A stretch of 64,000 bases of DNA from Brettanomyces bruxellensis (GCF_011074885.1 NC_054686.1:310001-374000); one strand, 5' to 3'. Numbered from the stretch's first letter, positions 19,856 to 29,915 are shown. Notes: generated by a model not told the origin, from the sequence alone. Translations and numbers: made by a program.

Positions 19856-21508
19856 ATGAGTGAAATATACGTCCATCCACAAAAAGGTGTGGATGAGGAT
19901 TCTACAAAAGGTACAAAAGAGTCACCATACAAAACTGCTGGTTACGCTTTGTTCAAAAACCCAGATGCTAAGTTATTTACCTTCAAGGAAGCAGATGGAA
20001 AGGAAGATTACTTTGAGATATCATCATCTGCATTGAAGAAGGCCAAGAAGATTAGTCAGTCATTGAAAAGAAAGCAGGAAAAGAAGAAGAAGCTTGAAGA
20101 ACAGGAGGCCAAACGTGCGGCCGAAGAAAGTGCCAAATTACAAGCTGCAAAGAAGATCGTTATCAAGGAAGATAAAACACTTCCCCAGGCAAAGAAGATC
20201 AAGATCAAGGATATTGCTAACTACATCGGAAAACGTGTTGAAGTGCATGGATGGGTGCACAGATTGAGAATTCAGAAGGGTCATGCTTTCATTATTTTGA
20301 GAGACGGTAGCGGATTTTTGCAGTGTGTTCTCACGGGAGATCTAGCCAATGCATACCAGACGTTGACTTTAACTGTTGAGTCATCGCTTGCTGTCTTCGG
20401 TACGATCAACAAGCTTCCAGAGGGAAAATCTGCCCCAGGTGGTGTTGAGGCTTCTGTTGATTACTACAGAATCATCGGCCTTGCACCTTCCGGAAAGGAC
20501 TCGTTCACCAACAAGATCCAGGAGGGTACCGATCCAAATCTTTTGCTCGACAGAAGACACTTGGCGTTGAGAGGTGAGACACTTTCTGCAGTGATGAAGG
20601 TTCGTGCCAAGGCTCTTGCTGCGGTTAGAAGATTCTACCAGGAGGAAGACCTCACAGAAGTTACTCCACCTTGCATGGTTCAGACACAGGTTGAAGGCGG
20701 TTCGACATTGTTCAGTATGAACTACTATGGTGAGAAGGCTTACCTGACCCAGTCCTCTCAGCTTTACTTGGAAACCTGTCTTCCTGCTCTTGGTGATGTT
20801 TTCTGTATTCAGGAATCTTTCAGGGCCGAGAAATCTCACACTAGAAGACATCTCTCTGAGTACACGCATATTGAGGCAGAGCTTCCATTCATTACTTTCG
20901 AGGACTTGCTCGATCACATCGAAAAGTTCGTCGTACACATTGTCAAATACATAATGGAAGATCCGGTTTCTGGTGCTCTCGTGAAGAAGTTGAATCCAGG
21001 CTTTGTGATGCCAAAGGAGCCATTCAAGAGACTGCAGTATGTTGAGGCTTTGGACTGGTTGAACGAGAATGGCGTTTTGAACGAGGATGGAACACCATTC
21101 AAGTTTGGAGACGATATCCAGGAGGCTGCCGAGAGGAAGATGACCGATACTATTGGTGTTCCAATTCTCTTGATCAGATTCCCAGTGGAGATTAAGTCAT
21201 TCTACATGAAGAAGTGTGCCGACGATCCACGTGTTACTGAATCGGTCGATCTTTTGATGCCTACCGTTGGTGAAATCATGGGTGGTTCCATGAGAATTGA
21301 TGGTAAGGATGAGCTTCTTAAAGGATTTAAGAGAGAGGGTATCGATCCAACCAACTACTATTGGTTCACTGATCAGAGGGTTTATGGTACATGTCCTCAT
21401 GGAGGATACGGTTTGGGATCCGAGAGGTTGCTAGCATGGCTCTGCAACAGGTTCACTGTTAAGGATTGCTCGTTGTATCCACGTTTCATGGGTAGATGCA
21501 CTCCATAG
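19856..21508 (+). CDS. DED81: Cytosolic asparaginyl-tRNA synthetase
   Basis: A 550-residue class IIb synthetase (yeast Ded81 ~554). The N-terminal part includes a eukaryote-type extension with a Lys/Glu-rich helix (about 60-105). The OB-fold anticodon-binding domain runs about 118-230 (VEVHGWVHRLRIQKGHAFIIL). The catalytic domain carries motif 2 as FRAEKSHTRRHLSEYTHIEAEL (about 322-343) and motif 3 as GYGLGSERLLAWLC (about 517-530). Codon choice is strongly biased (GAG/AAG/TTG, few rare codons), as in highly expressed genes. It is followed in tandem by cytosolic ProRS; the two loci are also neighbours in S. cerevisiae. Confidence 0.95.
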   Translation: MSEIYVHPQKGVDEDSTKGTKESPYKTAGYALFKNPDAKLFTFKEADGKEDYFEISSSALKKAKKISQSLKRKQEKKKKLEEQEAKRAAEESAKLQAAKKIVIKEDKTLPQAKKIKIKDIANYIGKRVEVHGWVHRLRIQKGHAFIILRDGSGFLQCVLTGDLANAYQTLTLTVESSLAVFGTINKLPEGKSAPGGVEASVDYYRIIGLAPSGKDSFTNKIQEGTDPNLLLDRRHLALRGETLSAVMKVRAKALAAVRRFYQEEDLTEVTPPCMVQTQVEGGSTLFSMNYYGEKAYLTQSSQLYLETCLPALGDVFCIQESFRAEKSHTRRHLSEYTHIEAELPFITFEDLLDHIEKFVVHIVKYIMEDPVSGALVKKLNPGFVMPKEPFKRLQYVEALDWLNENGVLNEDGTPFKFGDDIQEAAERKMTDTIGVPILLIRFPVEIKSFYMKKCADDPRVTESVDLLMPTVGEIMGGSMRIDGKDELLKGFKREGIDPTNYYWFTDQRVYGTCPHGGYGLGSERLLAWLCNRFTVKDCSLYPRFMGRCTP

Positions 21509-21984
21509 TCTTCTTTTAAGGCTTATGTATAATCTGTAGTGTAATGCAGTTGAAATTTTGTTTTAAGTATTTATGAACGTTGTAGTGATCGCTGGAGTTA
21601 CAAGGGAGTGGAAGTGGAGTAATTTATTCATTTATTGGTCCCATTAAAGGGGAAAACGGGGGTATAATTGTTGTTTCTGCGACAGATCACTCCATCATCT
21701 TTCTCTTCCTATCGCATTATTACTTTATTTTCTTTTTAGTCCTCGCTGGAAAATAATGAAGAGGTTGAAAAATCCGACTGCGGCAGAAATTGAATGAGAA
21801 TGGTGAAAAAAAATTAACGGCAGAAAAAAAAAAAAATAAGAGAGAGCGAAAAAAAAAGCACGGTAAATAGAGATAGACAGATCTCTCTATCTTTTCTTTC
21901 CTTATCATTTCTACAGACGTACGTCTTCCAGTTGCGATAAACCAGCAAACCATTAATTTTGCAGGAAATAGAGTCAGACAATAA
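21509..21984. other. Intergenic region DED81 / ProRS
   Basis: This 476-bp stretch holds the DED81 3' end and the ProRS promoter. It is purine-rich on the + strand near 21805-21880 (GAAAAAAAA tracts, AGAGAGAGCG). GAGTCA at 21971-21976, a Gcn4-core reverse complement, lies only ~9 bp before the ATG, too close to be a likely promoter site. Confidence 0.55.
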
Positions 21985-24036
21985 ATGTCGATCGAAGCTA
22001 CATTCTCAATGCTTTCGCTAGCCGAGCCTTTGCCAAGTGGCTCTGTTGAGGTGAAAAGTTTGGTTTTCAAGCCAAAAACTCCAAAGAGTCAGACCCCAGT
22101 TCCAATCATTGTTGTCGCTAAGAAAGATACCAAGACTGCAAGCAAGTTGATAGCCCAGGAGGCAAATGCCAAGGATCCAAGACTGGCCAGAGATGAGTTG
22201 ACCACTCAATTTTTTGGCTGCCCTGCCAGAAAATTCACTATTGCTTTGTTGTCTGCCAAGCATAAGGATACCGTTAAGGTCTTGTTGGATTCGACCATCT
22301 CGGACGATGAGGCAACAAAGTACGTCATTTCAAACGAAGAAGGTCGCCTTGTTTTGACCGGTAAGCAGTTGGTTGGCTTCCTCTCTACTTTCACACCTAA
22401 AGTTGTTGACTTTTCGAAAGCTCCAGAGGCCAAGAAAGCACCAGCAGGAGGAAAATCGCAGAGCAATAAGGTTACAAAGAAAGCCAAGAAGATAAGCAGT
22501 GCTTTGGAAGACGCAAAGCTTATTGGCGTCACCGTTGACAAGAATAAGGACTTCCCAGGTTGGTATCAGCAGATTCTCACTAAGGGTGAGATGCTCGACT
22601 ACTACAACGTTTCCGGATGTTACATCTTGCGTCCCGGCTCATATACCATCTGGGAGCAGATCCAGTCGTGGTTTGATGCCGAGATCAAGAAGGACAATGT
22701 TCGCAATGCGTACTTCCCGATGTTTGTTTCGTCATCTGTTTTGAACAAGGAAAAGGATCACGTTGAAGGTTTTGCACCTGAAGTTGCCTGGGTTACCAGA
22801 GCTGGTAGCTCCGACTTGGACGAACCTATTGCCATCAGACCAACTTCTGAGACTGTCATGTACCCATACTTTGCCAAGTGGATTCGCTCGCACAGAGATC
22901 TTCCTCTCAAGTTGAATCAGTGGAACTCTGTCGTCAGATGGGAGTTCAAGCACCCTCAGCCATTCTTGAGAACCAGAGAGTTTTTGTGGCAAGAAGGTCA
23001 CACTGCCCATTTGACAGCCCAGGAGGCAGAGGATGAGGTTTTGCGTATTTTGGACTTGTACGAAAAGATTTTCAACGATTTGTTGGCCTTGCCGATTGTC
23101 AAGGGTAAGAAGACCGAGAAGGAGAAGTTTGCAGGTGGTTTCTACACCACTACATGTGAGGGATACATTCCAACTACCGGAAGAGGTATCCAGTGTGCTA
23201 CTTCTCACAACTTGGGACAGAACTTCTCCAAGATGTTCAACATCTCTGTTGAGAATCCTGCTGGTTCCGACAAGCCTAAGTTGTTTGTCCACCAGACATC
23301 CTGGGGTATTTCAACCAGAGTTATTGGTGTCATGGTGATGGTTCACTCCGATAACAAGGGTTTGGTCATTCCTCCAAGAGTTGCTCAGTTCCAGACGGTC
23401 ATTATTCCAGTTGGTTTGACCACCAAGACCTCCAAGGATGTCGAGGAGAAAGTCTTTGACACTTGTAAGAAGCTTGAGGCCAGATTAAAGTCTGATGGAA
23501 TCAGAGTTGCTACCGATTACGAGCAGTACTACTCTCCAGGTTGGAAATTCGCCCAGTGGGAGTTGAAGGGTGTCCCAGTCAGACTAGAAGTTGGTCCAAA
23601 GGATGTCGCAAACGAGTCTGTTTTGGCTGTTAGGAGAGACACCGGTGCAAAGTCATCAATAAAGTTGGCTGAGATCGACAAAAAGTTGCCAGAGCTATTT
23701 GACGAAATCCACAACTCTCTTTACAAGAAGGCCAAGGACACGTTCGACGCTCATCGTGTTGTTGTGCACACCTGGAAGGAGTTTGTTCACAACTTGAACC
23801 AGAAGAATATCGTTGTTGCCCCATGGTGTGGTCGTATGGAGTGCGAGGAAGATATTAAGAAGGAGTCTGCTACCACTGATAGCGGTGAGGAATTCGTCGT
23901 TGATGAAAAGGCACCTTCTATGGGAGCAAAGTCGCTTTGTATTCCATTCAAGCAACCAAAGCTGGAGGCTGGTGAGAAATGTGTGAAGTGTGGTCAACCA
24001 GCCGTGAACTTCACGATGTTTGGAAGATCATACTGA
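21985..24036 (+). CDS. Cytosolic prolyl-tRNA synthetase (YHR020W type)
   Basis: A 683-residue eukaryote-type class IIa ProRS (yeast YHR020W product ~688). The N-terminal YbaK/INS-like editing-type domain spans about 28-155 (KDPRLARDELTTQFFG). The catalytic domain starts at about 185 (KDFPGWYQQILTKGEMLDYY), with motif 2 around WEFKHPQPFLRTREFLWQEGHTA (about 319-341) and motif 3-like GRGIQCATSHNLGQNFSKMF. An anticodon-binding domain follows (VAQFQTVIIPVG, about 470). The C-terminus has the zinc-binding-type KCVKCGQPA and the terminal Tyr of eukaryotic ProRS. Codon bias is as strong as in DED81. Confidence 0.95.
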   Translation: MSIEATFSMLSLAEPLPSGSVEVKSLVFKPKTPKSQTPVPIIVVAKKDTKTASKLIAQEANAKDPRLARDELTTQFFGCPARKFTIALLSAKHKDTVKVLLDSTISDDEATKYVISNEEGRLVLTGKQLVGFLSTFTPKVVDFSKAPEAKKAPAGGKSQSNKVTKKAKKISSALEDAKLIGVTVDKNKDFPGWYQQILTKGEMLDYYNVSGCYILRPGSYTIWEQIQSWFDAEIKKDNVRNAYFPMFVSSSVLNKEKDHVEGFAPEVAWVTRAGSSDLDEPIAIRPTSETVMYPYFAKWIRSHRDLPLKLNQWNSVVRWEFKHPQPFLRTREFLWQEGHTAHLTAQEAEDEVLRILDLYEKIFNDLLALPIVKGKKTEKEKFAGGFYTTTCEGYIPTTGRGIQCATSHNLGQNFSKMFNISVENPAGSDKPKLFVHQTSWGISTRVIGVMVMVHSDNKGLVIPPRVAQFQTVIIPVGLTTKTSKDVEEKVFDTCKKLEARLKSDGIRVATDYEQYYSPGWKFAQWELKGVPVRLEVGPKDVANESVLAVRRDTGAKSSIKLAEIDKKLPELFDEIHNSLYKKAKDTFDAHRVVVHTWKEFVHNLNQKNIVVAPWCGRMECEEDIKKESATTDSGEEFVVDEKAPSMGAKSLCIPFKQPKLEAGEKCVKCGQPAVNFTMFGRSY

Positions 24037-24419
24037 TTATAGAGATGTAAATGCTAGACAGAGGGGTGTTTGCTATTATAATGTCTGAGCTAATGTGATT
24101 TTTGGACTGACGTAGAACTATTTTAGATCAGAGAGTATTATATTGCTGTAGAGTTGTTGTCAATGCAACCACATATTTGAACAGATATGTGATGATAAAT
24201 TATTTAATCTAAGTACGTTCGCTGAAACTGATAGATCTGCATAATCGACGCATCGATTGACTCGAAACGGATTGATTTAACTTACAAAAATGTGGAGGAA
24301 ATCATATCTTTAGTTCTTTTCAACACGGTTGAAGAGGTGTCCAAGGCAGTTAAAGAAAATAGAACTAGGGCTTTCTTGGAAATACGCAAGGGCAATTGTG
24401 TCAATAATCTTCGCAAGAA
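24037..24419. other. Intergenic region ProRS / SLM5
   Basis: A 383-bp stretch. TGACTC at 24258-24263, a Gcn4 core, lies ~157 bp before the SLM5 ATG. A short frame starting at 24292 is out of frame with SLM5 and is not believed. Nothing else was recognised. Confidence 0.5.
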
Positions 24420-25929
24420 ATGCTTGCTCATCAAGCAACCTTTTATTTTCAGTTTGCTCCGAGGTGTGCTGCACTCAGATCTTTCAGCTCTGTGGTAAAG
24501 CAGATCTCTCCTCTACAAAAATGCATTAAGGAAATCTACCAATCACCACCGCATGTTGATTCGAAGATTGAGATAAAGGGATGGGTTTCCGGAGTCAGGA
24601 GTTCTAAGAATGTTGCATTTGTTGACATGGTAGACGGCACAACTCAGAAAGATGTCAAATGTATTATTCGGCCTCCTTCTCTTCTTCCTGATGGTGTGAA
24701 GGTAGGCGTTTCTTTATCCGTGAATGGTGTCTGGTCCGAGGGAAAAGGTAAGCAAAAGTATGAGTTGCAGTTGAATAAGAGCAAGAACGAAGACGCCAAA
24801 ATTGATATCATTGGTGGGGTTGAAGATTTGTATCCTTTGCTAAAGAAGAAGCATACTGAGCAATTTCTAAGGACAATTCCGGAATATCGGTGGAGACAGC
24901 CAGATGCAGCTGCAATACTAAGATTTCGTTCAAAGGTCGAGAAGTCATTCGTGAATTTCTTTGACTCTCAAGATTTCACGAAGACACACCCACCAATTAC
25001 AACTAGCAGTGATTGTGAAGGTGCGGGTGAAATGTTTAAAATTGATGCTGCATCAAACAATCCTAAAGAAGCAACCTTTTTCGGTAAGGAGACATATCTT
25101 ACAGTGTCCACACAACTTCATTTGGAAGTTCTTTGTGCGGCGTTATCCCGTGTATGGACTCTTACTCCATGTTTTCGTGCGGAAAAGAGTGATACAAACA
25201 GACACCTATCTGAGTTTTGGATGTTGGAAGCAGAGATGGCGTTTGCTAATCATGTGAGTCAGCTTACGGACTTTTCGGAACTTATGATCAAGAATGTGGT
25301 CCACAAGCTTTTGTCTGATGAAGATGGTATGGGGAGTAATCTACTTGAAACTGCAAGTAAGGAGGACGCAGATGCAATGAAGAAACGCTGGCAAATGCTT
25401 CTTCAGCAGGATAAATGGGCATCTATCACGTATACACAGGCCATCAAAATATTACGGGAAGCATATGAAACTGGAAAAGCTGATTTTAGATATAAACCTA
25501 CTTGGGGTGAATCGTTAAAGTCAGAACACGAGAAATGGCTCGCTGGAAAGTATTTCAAGAATCCTGTGTTTGTTACAGATTACCCTCTTGATCAGAAGGC
25601 TTTTTACATGAAAATAAACGAGCCAGACGGATATTTGAAAGATTTGCCACCTACTGTTGCATGCTATGATATGCTTGTTCCAGATATAGGTGAATTAATA
25701 GGTGGATCAGTGAGGGAAGAGAGCTATGAAAAGTTGAATTTTGAGATACAGCGTAGAAATATGAATCCAAAGCCCTTGGACTGGTATTTGGCCCAGAGAA
25801 AAAATGGCACAGTTCCGCATGGGGGTTTTGGTATGGGATTTTGAACGGCTGCTTCAGTATTTGGCGTGCAAGGATAATATTAAAGATGTTATTGCATTCC
25901 CAAGAACTGTTAATAATTGCTTGTGTTGA
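24420..25929 (+). CDS. SLM5: Mitochondrial asparaginyl-tRNA synthetase, frameshifted at motif 3
   Basis: A class IIb AsnRS with a basic, aromatic matrix presequence (first ~28 residues). It has an OB fold (IEIKGWVSGVRSSKNVAFVDM) and motif 2 as CFRAEKSDTNRHLSEFWMLEAEM (about 259-281). The uninterrupted frame stops at TGA 25842-25844 straight after PHGGFGMGF, in the middle of motif 3. Reading one base further on (frame from 25843) continues ERLLQYL..DVIAFPR to the stop at 25927-25929, the normal end of AsnRS. The expected gene is thus about 502 residues (yeast Slm5 ~492) with one extra T in GGATTTTGAACGG. Without the shift the motif 3 Arg is lost. Sequencing error, mutation or programmed +1 shift are all possible. 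Confidence 0.9.
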
Positions 25930-26033
25930 CCATTATTTATTCCTGATTGACTTATACATAATAGATAGATACAATAGGGTACATATTAGCTCTTTTATTA
26001 AAGTTCTCTTAGTAAAGTAATATATTAAGGCTA

Positions 26034-26954
26034 TCAGAGTTCAATATCTCTAACAGCATGATTCTTAAACTTCTTGTTGGCCCGATCAATGCTCCGAACC
26101 ATCAGCCGGTCACCAATAATTTCAAATTCAATGTAACATGGTTCTTCTGTAGAAGTTGGGCTTTTACTGTCAACATTGACACGAAATTTAAATCTAGTGC
26201 CTTCCTTATTGATTATTCTAAGCCCTCCTATTAACTCAGAATACGAGTACTTCGGATTCGTAACAGAAATATCGCTCCTCCAACCTCCAGCCCTTGGTAC
26301 CACAATTATAATATTGTGTTGAGACTCCCAGATAATTATGCCCTTCTGGCCTATGTTATTGATACATCCACTATGGGTAACTTCAACAAATGCGCCTATA
26401 AATTCACATGTTGAAAGCTTACTAGTCATCACGGTTATACTATCTGTTGTCCCTATAAGTTCCTTCGCATAGTTGTTCCATAGTCTGTTAATCTCCTGAA
26501 AATCTTCAAACTTAAGAATTTTCGAGCAGAGTGGAAGTTCAGCCAAGTCCTTAAGTTTATCCAAGCATTTAGGGTCTTTTTTCAACAACTTCTTCAAACT
26601 CTTCACTGTATCTTTCTGTAACTTTAAATTCTGTTTTATAAATTGCTTGAATGTATTCTTCGTTCTCTTACCATAAAACTTACTGTGACGATTAATACCT
26701 GACTTTTGCTCAACTGGTCTAATCAAAGATTTAAATATGCTTTCCTTCTTCTTCTTGCTCCTTTTTCTTGAACTTGAGGATTTCAAAAGTTCTGCTTTCG
26801 TGAAACCACCATCTGTGGATTGGAGAACCATATAACTCTTTTGTAAGCTATCCACAGAGTATCTATCCTCAAGTAGCTTTAGCACCTCGCCATCATCATG
26901 ATATTTTGAACATCTCGAAAGAATCAGTCTCTCGATTGAGTTCTTTCTATCCAT
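26034..26954 (-). CDS. POP4: RNase P / RNase MRP protein subunit Pop4 (Rpp29)
   Basis: A shared protein subunit of nuclear RNase P and MRP, which process tRNA 5' ends and rRNA. I start at 26954 (MDRKNSIERLIL), 306 residues, because the family begins this way; an open extension of 27 codons to 27035 exists but looks untranslated. The C-terminal Rpp29/UPF0086 Sm-like domain (about residues 170-306) shows IGAFVEVTHSGCINNIGQKGIIIWES, then EGTRFKFRVNV and the typical end EIIGDRLMVRSIDRANKKFKNHAVRDIEL in part. The N-terminal half is basic and helical (KSRKRSKKKKES region). It is convergent with SLM5 and divergent from AIM22. Confidence 0.9.
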   Translation of the reverse strand: MDRKNSIERLILSRCSKYHDDGEVLKLLEDRYSVDSLQKSYMVLQSTDGGFTKAELLKSSSSRKRSKKKKESIFKSLIRPVEQKSGINRHSKFYGKRTKNTFKQFIKQNLKLQKDTVKSLKKLLKKDPKCLDKLKDLAELPLCSKILKFEDFQEINRLWNNYAKELIGTTDSITVMTSKLSTCEFIGAFVEVTHSGCINNIGQKGIIIWESQHNIIIVVPRAGGWRSDISVTNPKYSYSELIGGLRIINKEGTRFKFRVNVDSKSPTSTEEPCYIEFEIIGDRLMVRSIDRANKKFKNHAVRDIEL

Positions 26955-27263
26955 CCCGTTAATAAGATCAAATGACAACTTTTTATTTTTATGCGAAGTC
27001 CAAAAGATGAGATCTGTAGGTATGAGCAAAATCACTGGAGTAGATGAATCCGAAGATTAAAGAAAAAAAAACGGATGAACGAAAATGTAGAAAGAAAAAA
27101 AAACGGGGAAAATCAGAGAGTTATAATGAAAAATGTTTCCCCAATGTTTTTCTCCACTTTTTTTTTCGTGCAACATCAAATGGAGACCGACAGTACATGT
27201 TGTGCTAAATGCTAGTTGATATTCGATAGAGATTGTTGGACAAATCTTGAATAATAATAGGAT

Positions 27264-28967
27264 ATGTATACCATTAAAAGAGGCACTTGCTGTCTGCATC
27301 GATATTCAAGCAAGATAGTATACCTTGAGAGGTATTTCTCTTCCAAGCGAGTCCTTTATCATGATAATGCTTTGTCCGCAGGAGAAAGGTCAAAATATTC
27401 CCATGCTGTTTCATCTACAGATGCCATTAGAAATCAGCTAGAGTTGGATGAGAACTTGGAAGGCTTTTTTAATGAGGATGTTGTGAAGAATGTCAAAAGA
27501 TCAAATACACAAACCAAAAGTGAGACGAATACAACAAATAAAGATCCCGTATCAATGGATCCATCGGAGATTCCGATTTATGACGAAAAGGGAAATTGTA
27601 CCACTCCAGGTATATCCACTTTTAAAAGTGAAAAGTTATCTTTTGTTGAGAATGGTTCATCTCCTATTCCAAATGAAAGGACTTCGGAAATAAACGAGGA
27701 ACTAAAAGGGGATCAAGTAAAAAATGCTACAAAAGATAATAACCAATTTACACTCCCTGAGAGCTTTAGTGTTGGCAACTTAAAAAGGTTTTTGGACTTC
27801 TTCCATAATGGTGACAGTCCGGATCCGAACAAAATACCCGCAAATGCGAAGTTAGAGCAATTTGTGGATAGCAAGTTGCCAATGGTGTTCATATCGCGGT
27901 TTAGAGACCCTAGAATAAATCTTAGTATCGAAAGATACATTTACAATCATCTACCGGATGCAAAGAAACATCAATTTGCAAAGAGATTGGTTCTGTATCG
28001 AAATGCACCTTGCATTGTTATCGGGAAAAACCAGAATCCCTACAAGGAGATTAACCTTCATCTTGCAAATATTCTGCAGATACCTATTTTAAGGAGATAC
28101 AGTGGTGGTGGAACGGTTTGTCATGACTTGGGAAATGTGAATTTCTCATTTATGGCCGGAAAAAGTTTGTTTAACAGAACAGGATTTACCAATATCCTTA
28201 TCAAAGCTTTGAACAGCATAGTTGATAAGGAATATGCCAATTTGGAATTTCCAAAGTTCCCGTTAACAACCAACGCGAAGGGTGACATGGTGAATGCCAT
28301 AAATCAGCGTAAGGTGAGCGGTTCCGCTTATCAGTTATCAAAGGGAAGGTATCTTCATCATGGTACAATGCTTTTAAATGCTGATCTTCATGCCATGTCT
28401 GGTCTTTTACATTTATCGCCGGAGAAAAAGGCATGCATCGAGGATAAGAGCATTAAGTCGATTCCCAGCCCAATCCAGAACATTTCGATGGACCCTGAAC
28501 TCTTTGAATATTGTTGTGTGAACTCCTTTAGTAGTACTTATGGCGTGCCATCATTTCTACACAGGAGTACTAAAAGTAATCTATTGGACTTAAAATTCGG
28601 CAATGCCGAATGTCGAGTCATGAAGTTAGATAATATTAGCGATCTCCCAGAGGAAGTTATCAACGAGTATAAAACTTTCAAGAGCTGGAATTGGGTGTTC
28701 GGTCGTACACCAAAGTTTAAGCTACATTTTAAAGTTGGTGAGGACTTAGAGGTTTGTCTTCATGTTCATGAAGGCCGAATTGTAGAGATGGAAACGAGCA
28801 GAGCAGATCCATCATTAGCTAAGCTTAGAGCAAATCTTGGTAATGTTTATTTCAGAGGGTCCGAGGTAAGCTGCTATGTAGAGGATGCTGACATAGCTAA
28901 GGGATTTGAATGGAATATTGACCAAGGAGTTCATTACCAGGAGAGTTTGGGTTTGCAGCTGAATTGA
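27264..28967 (+). CDS. AIM22: Mitochondrial lipoate-protein ligase
   Basis: An LplA-family enzyme that attaches or transfers lipoyl groups to mitochondrial dehydrogenase E2 subunits and glycine cleavage H protein. The catalytic domain starts at about residue 205. It shows LVLYRNAPCIVIGKNQNPYKEIN (about 241-263), the signature RRYSGGGTVCHDLGNVNFSF (about 278-297), the KVSGSAYQLSKGRYLHHGTML segment (about 350) with the catalytic-site Lys, and an accessory C-terminal part. The first ~30 residues are basic and suit mitochondrial import. At 567 residues it is much longer than yeast Aim22 (~409); residues ~35-200 are a low-complexity insert rich in Asn, Ser, Lys and Glu. Confidence 0.88.
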   Translation: MYTIKRGTCCLHRYSSKIVYLERYFSSKRVLYHDNALSAGERSKYSHAVSSTDAIRNQLELDENLEGFFNEDVVKNVKRSNTQTKSETNTTNKDPVSMDPSEIPIYDEKGNCTTPGISTFKSEKLSFVENGSSPIPNERTSEINEELKGDQVKNATKDNNQFTLPESFSVGNLKRFLDFFHNGDSPDPNKIPANAKLEQFVDSKLPMVFISRFRDPRINLSIERYIYNHLPDAKKHQFAKRLVLYRNAPCIVIGKNQNPYKEINLHLANILQIPILRRYSGGGTVCHDLGNVNFSFMAGKSLFNRTGFTNILIKALNSIVDKEYANLEFPKFPLTTNAKGDMVNAINQRKVSGSAYQLSKGRYLHHGTMLLNADLHAMSGLLHLSPEKKACIEDKSIKSIPSPIQNISMDPELFEYCCVNSFSSTYGVPSFLHRSTKSNLLDLKFGNAECRVMKLDNISDLPEEVINEYKTFKSWNWVFGRTPKFKLHFKVGEDLEVCLHVHEGRIVEMETSRADPSLAKLRANLGNVYFRGSEVSCYVEDADIAKGFEWNIDQGVHYQESLGLQLN

Positions 28968-29171
28968 ATGTTTTACTAGAGGTGCACAAACCTTCCCCGC
29001 TACTGATATATAGAATTACTGAATGAATAACGAACAATTTTACGAAGGTTTACGAAAGTTTACGCTGTTATCATGTAGCTCGTTACCTATGTTTTAGTGA
29101 TAGTAGTACTCTAACGATTTATTTTATTTTATTTTTATTTTTGGTCTTTTTAGAGCTGTTTTAAATTCTTA

Positions 29172-29325
29172 GCTCTCTTGGCCATTCAGCCGAATGGCAT
29201 AGAGCCAATTCCTACCATGGATCCCCATAGGGAAGCTGTCAGCGAGGGGATTGGTTTTTCCTAAAAAATTTTCGTACTGCTGCCTATGATCGGCAAAGAG
29301 TGAGAGATTGTCTGGATCTCTAACA
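29172..29325 (+). ncRNA. Candidate structured RNA (three hairpins, possible H/ACA-like end)
   Basis: Hairpin 1 is GCCATTC/GAATGGC (29181-29187 with 29192-29198, 4-nt loop), extended by GCTCT/AGAGC after an internal loop. Hairpin 2 is ATCCCC/GGGGAT (29221-29226 with 29246-29251). Hairpin 3 is AGAGAT/ATCTCT (29303-29308 with 29316-29321, 7-nt loop), followed at once by an ACA triplet (29323-29325) and a poly-A tract. The last feature recalls an H/ACA snoRNA 3' end, but no clear H box was found. The strand is a guess. Confidence 0.25.
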
Positions 29326-29895
29326 AAAAAAAAAAAAATCCCCGGTCCTCATGGCTCCTCTGAGTCCCCGAAGCATCAAATTTTCTCTAACTAATTAATC
29401 GCGTGAGCGACCAAAGTACTTAAAAAAAAAATGAAAGTTTAAAAAAAATATTTATGAAGTTCAGCCGTCCTTCCCGAAATCTAAGACTATATCTTATGGC
29501 ATTCGAGACCGATAACATAGGCCTTTGATATTTCCTTTAGCTGGCGGTTTCTTAGGCATCTGTATGCCTCTATTGTCCTCCGCAATGTACATCGAATAAC
29601 ATGCCAATCGATTTGTAATTTTTTATCCTTTAAAGTATTGAAAAAGCATTAGTGGTGGGATTTGGCTGTCTTATTTATTATTTTCTTCATCCAGCTATGC
29701 CGGTACCTACTATTGCATCGTTTTATCAACAATAACCTAATGAAGGGAAGCTGGATGAAGCTGGGTGAGGTTATTTTAATTTTAATTTTAATTTTTTTTT
29801 TTTTCAATTCTATTTTTTTCTTTTTTTACTCTTCAGGTGGTTCTCAATTTTAATTAATTCACTTATACATGTAACCATGCTTTTCTACCCGTCGC

Positions 29896-29915
29896 CTCAT
29901 CTCATCTCATCTCAT
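29896..29915. repeat. (CTCAT)4 microsatellite
   Basis: Four perfect pentamer units about 280 bp upstream of the arrestin ATG. Confidence 0.9.

Noticed and set aside
29662..29853. 63-codon frame upstream of the arrestin
   Set aside because: Ends in long Phe/Ile runs from a T-rich tract.
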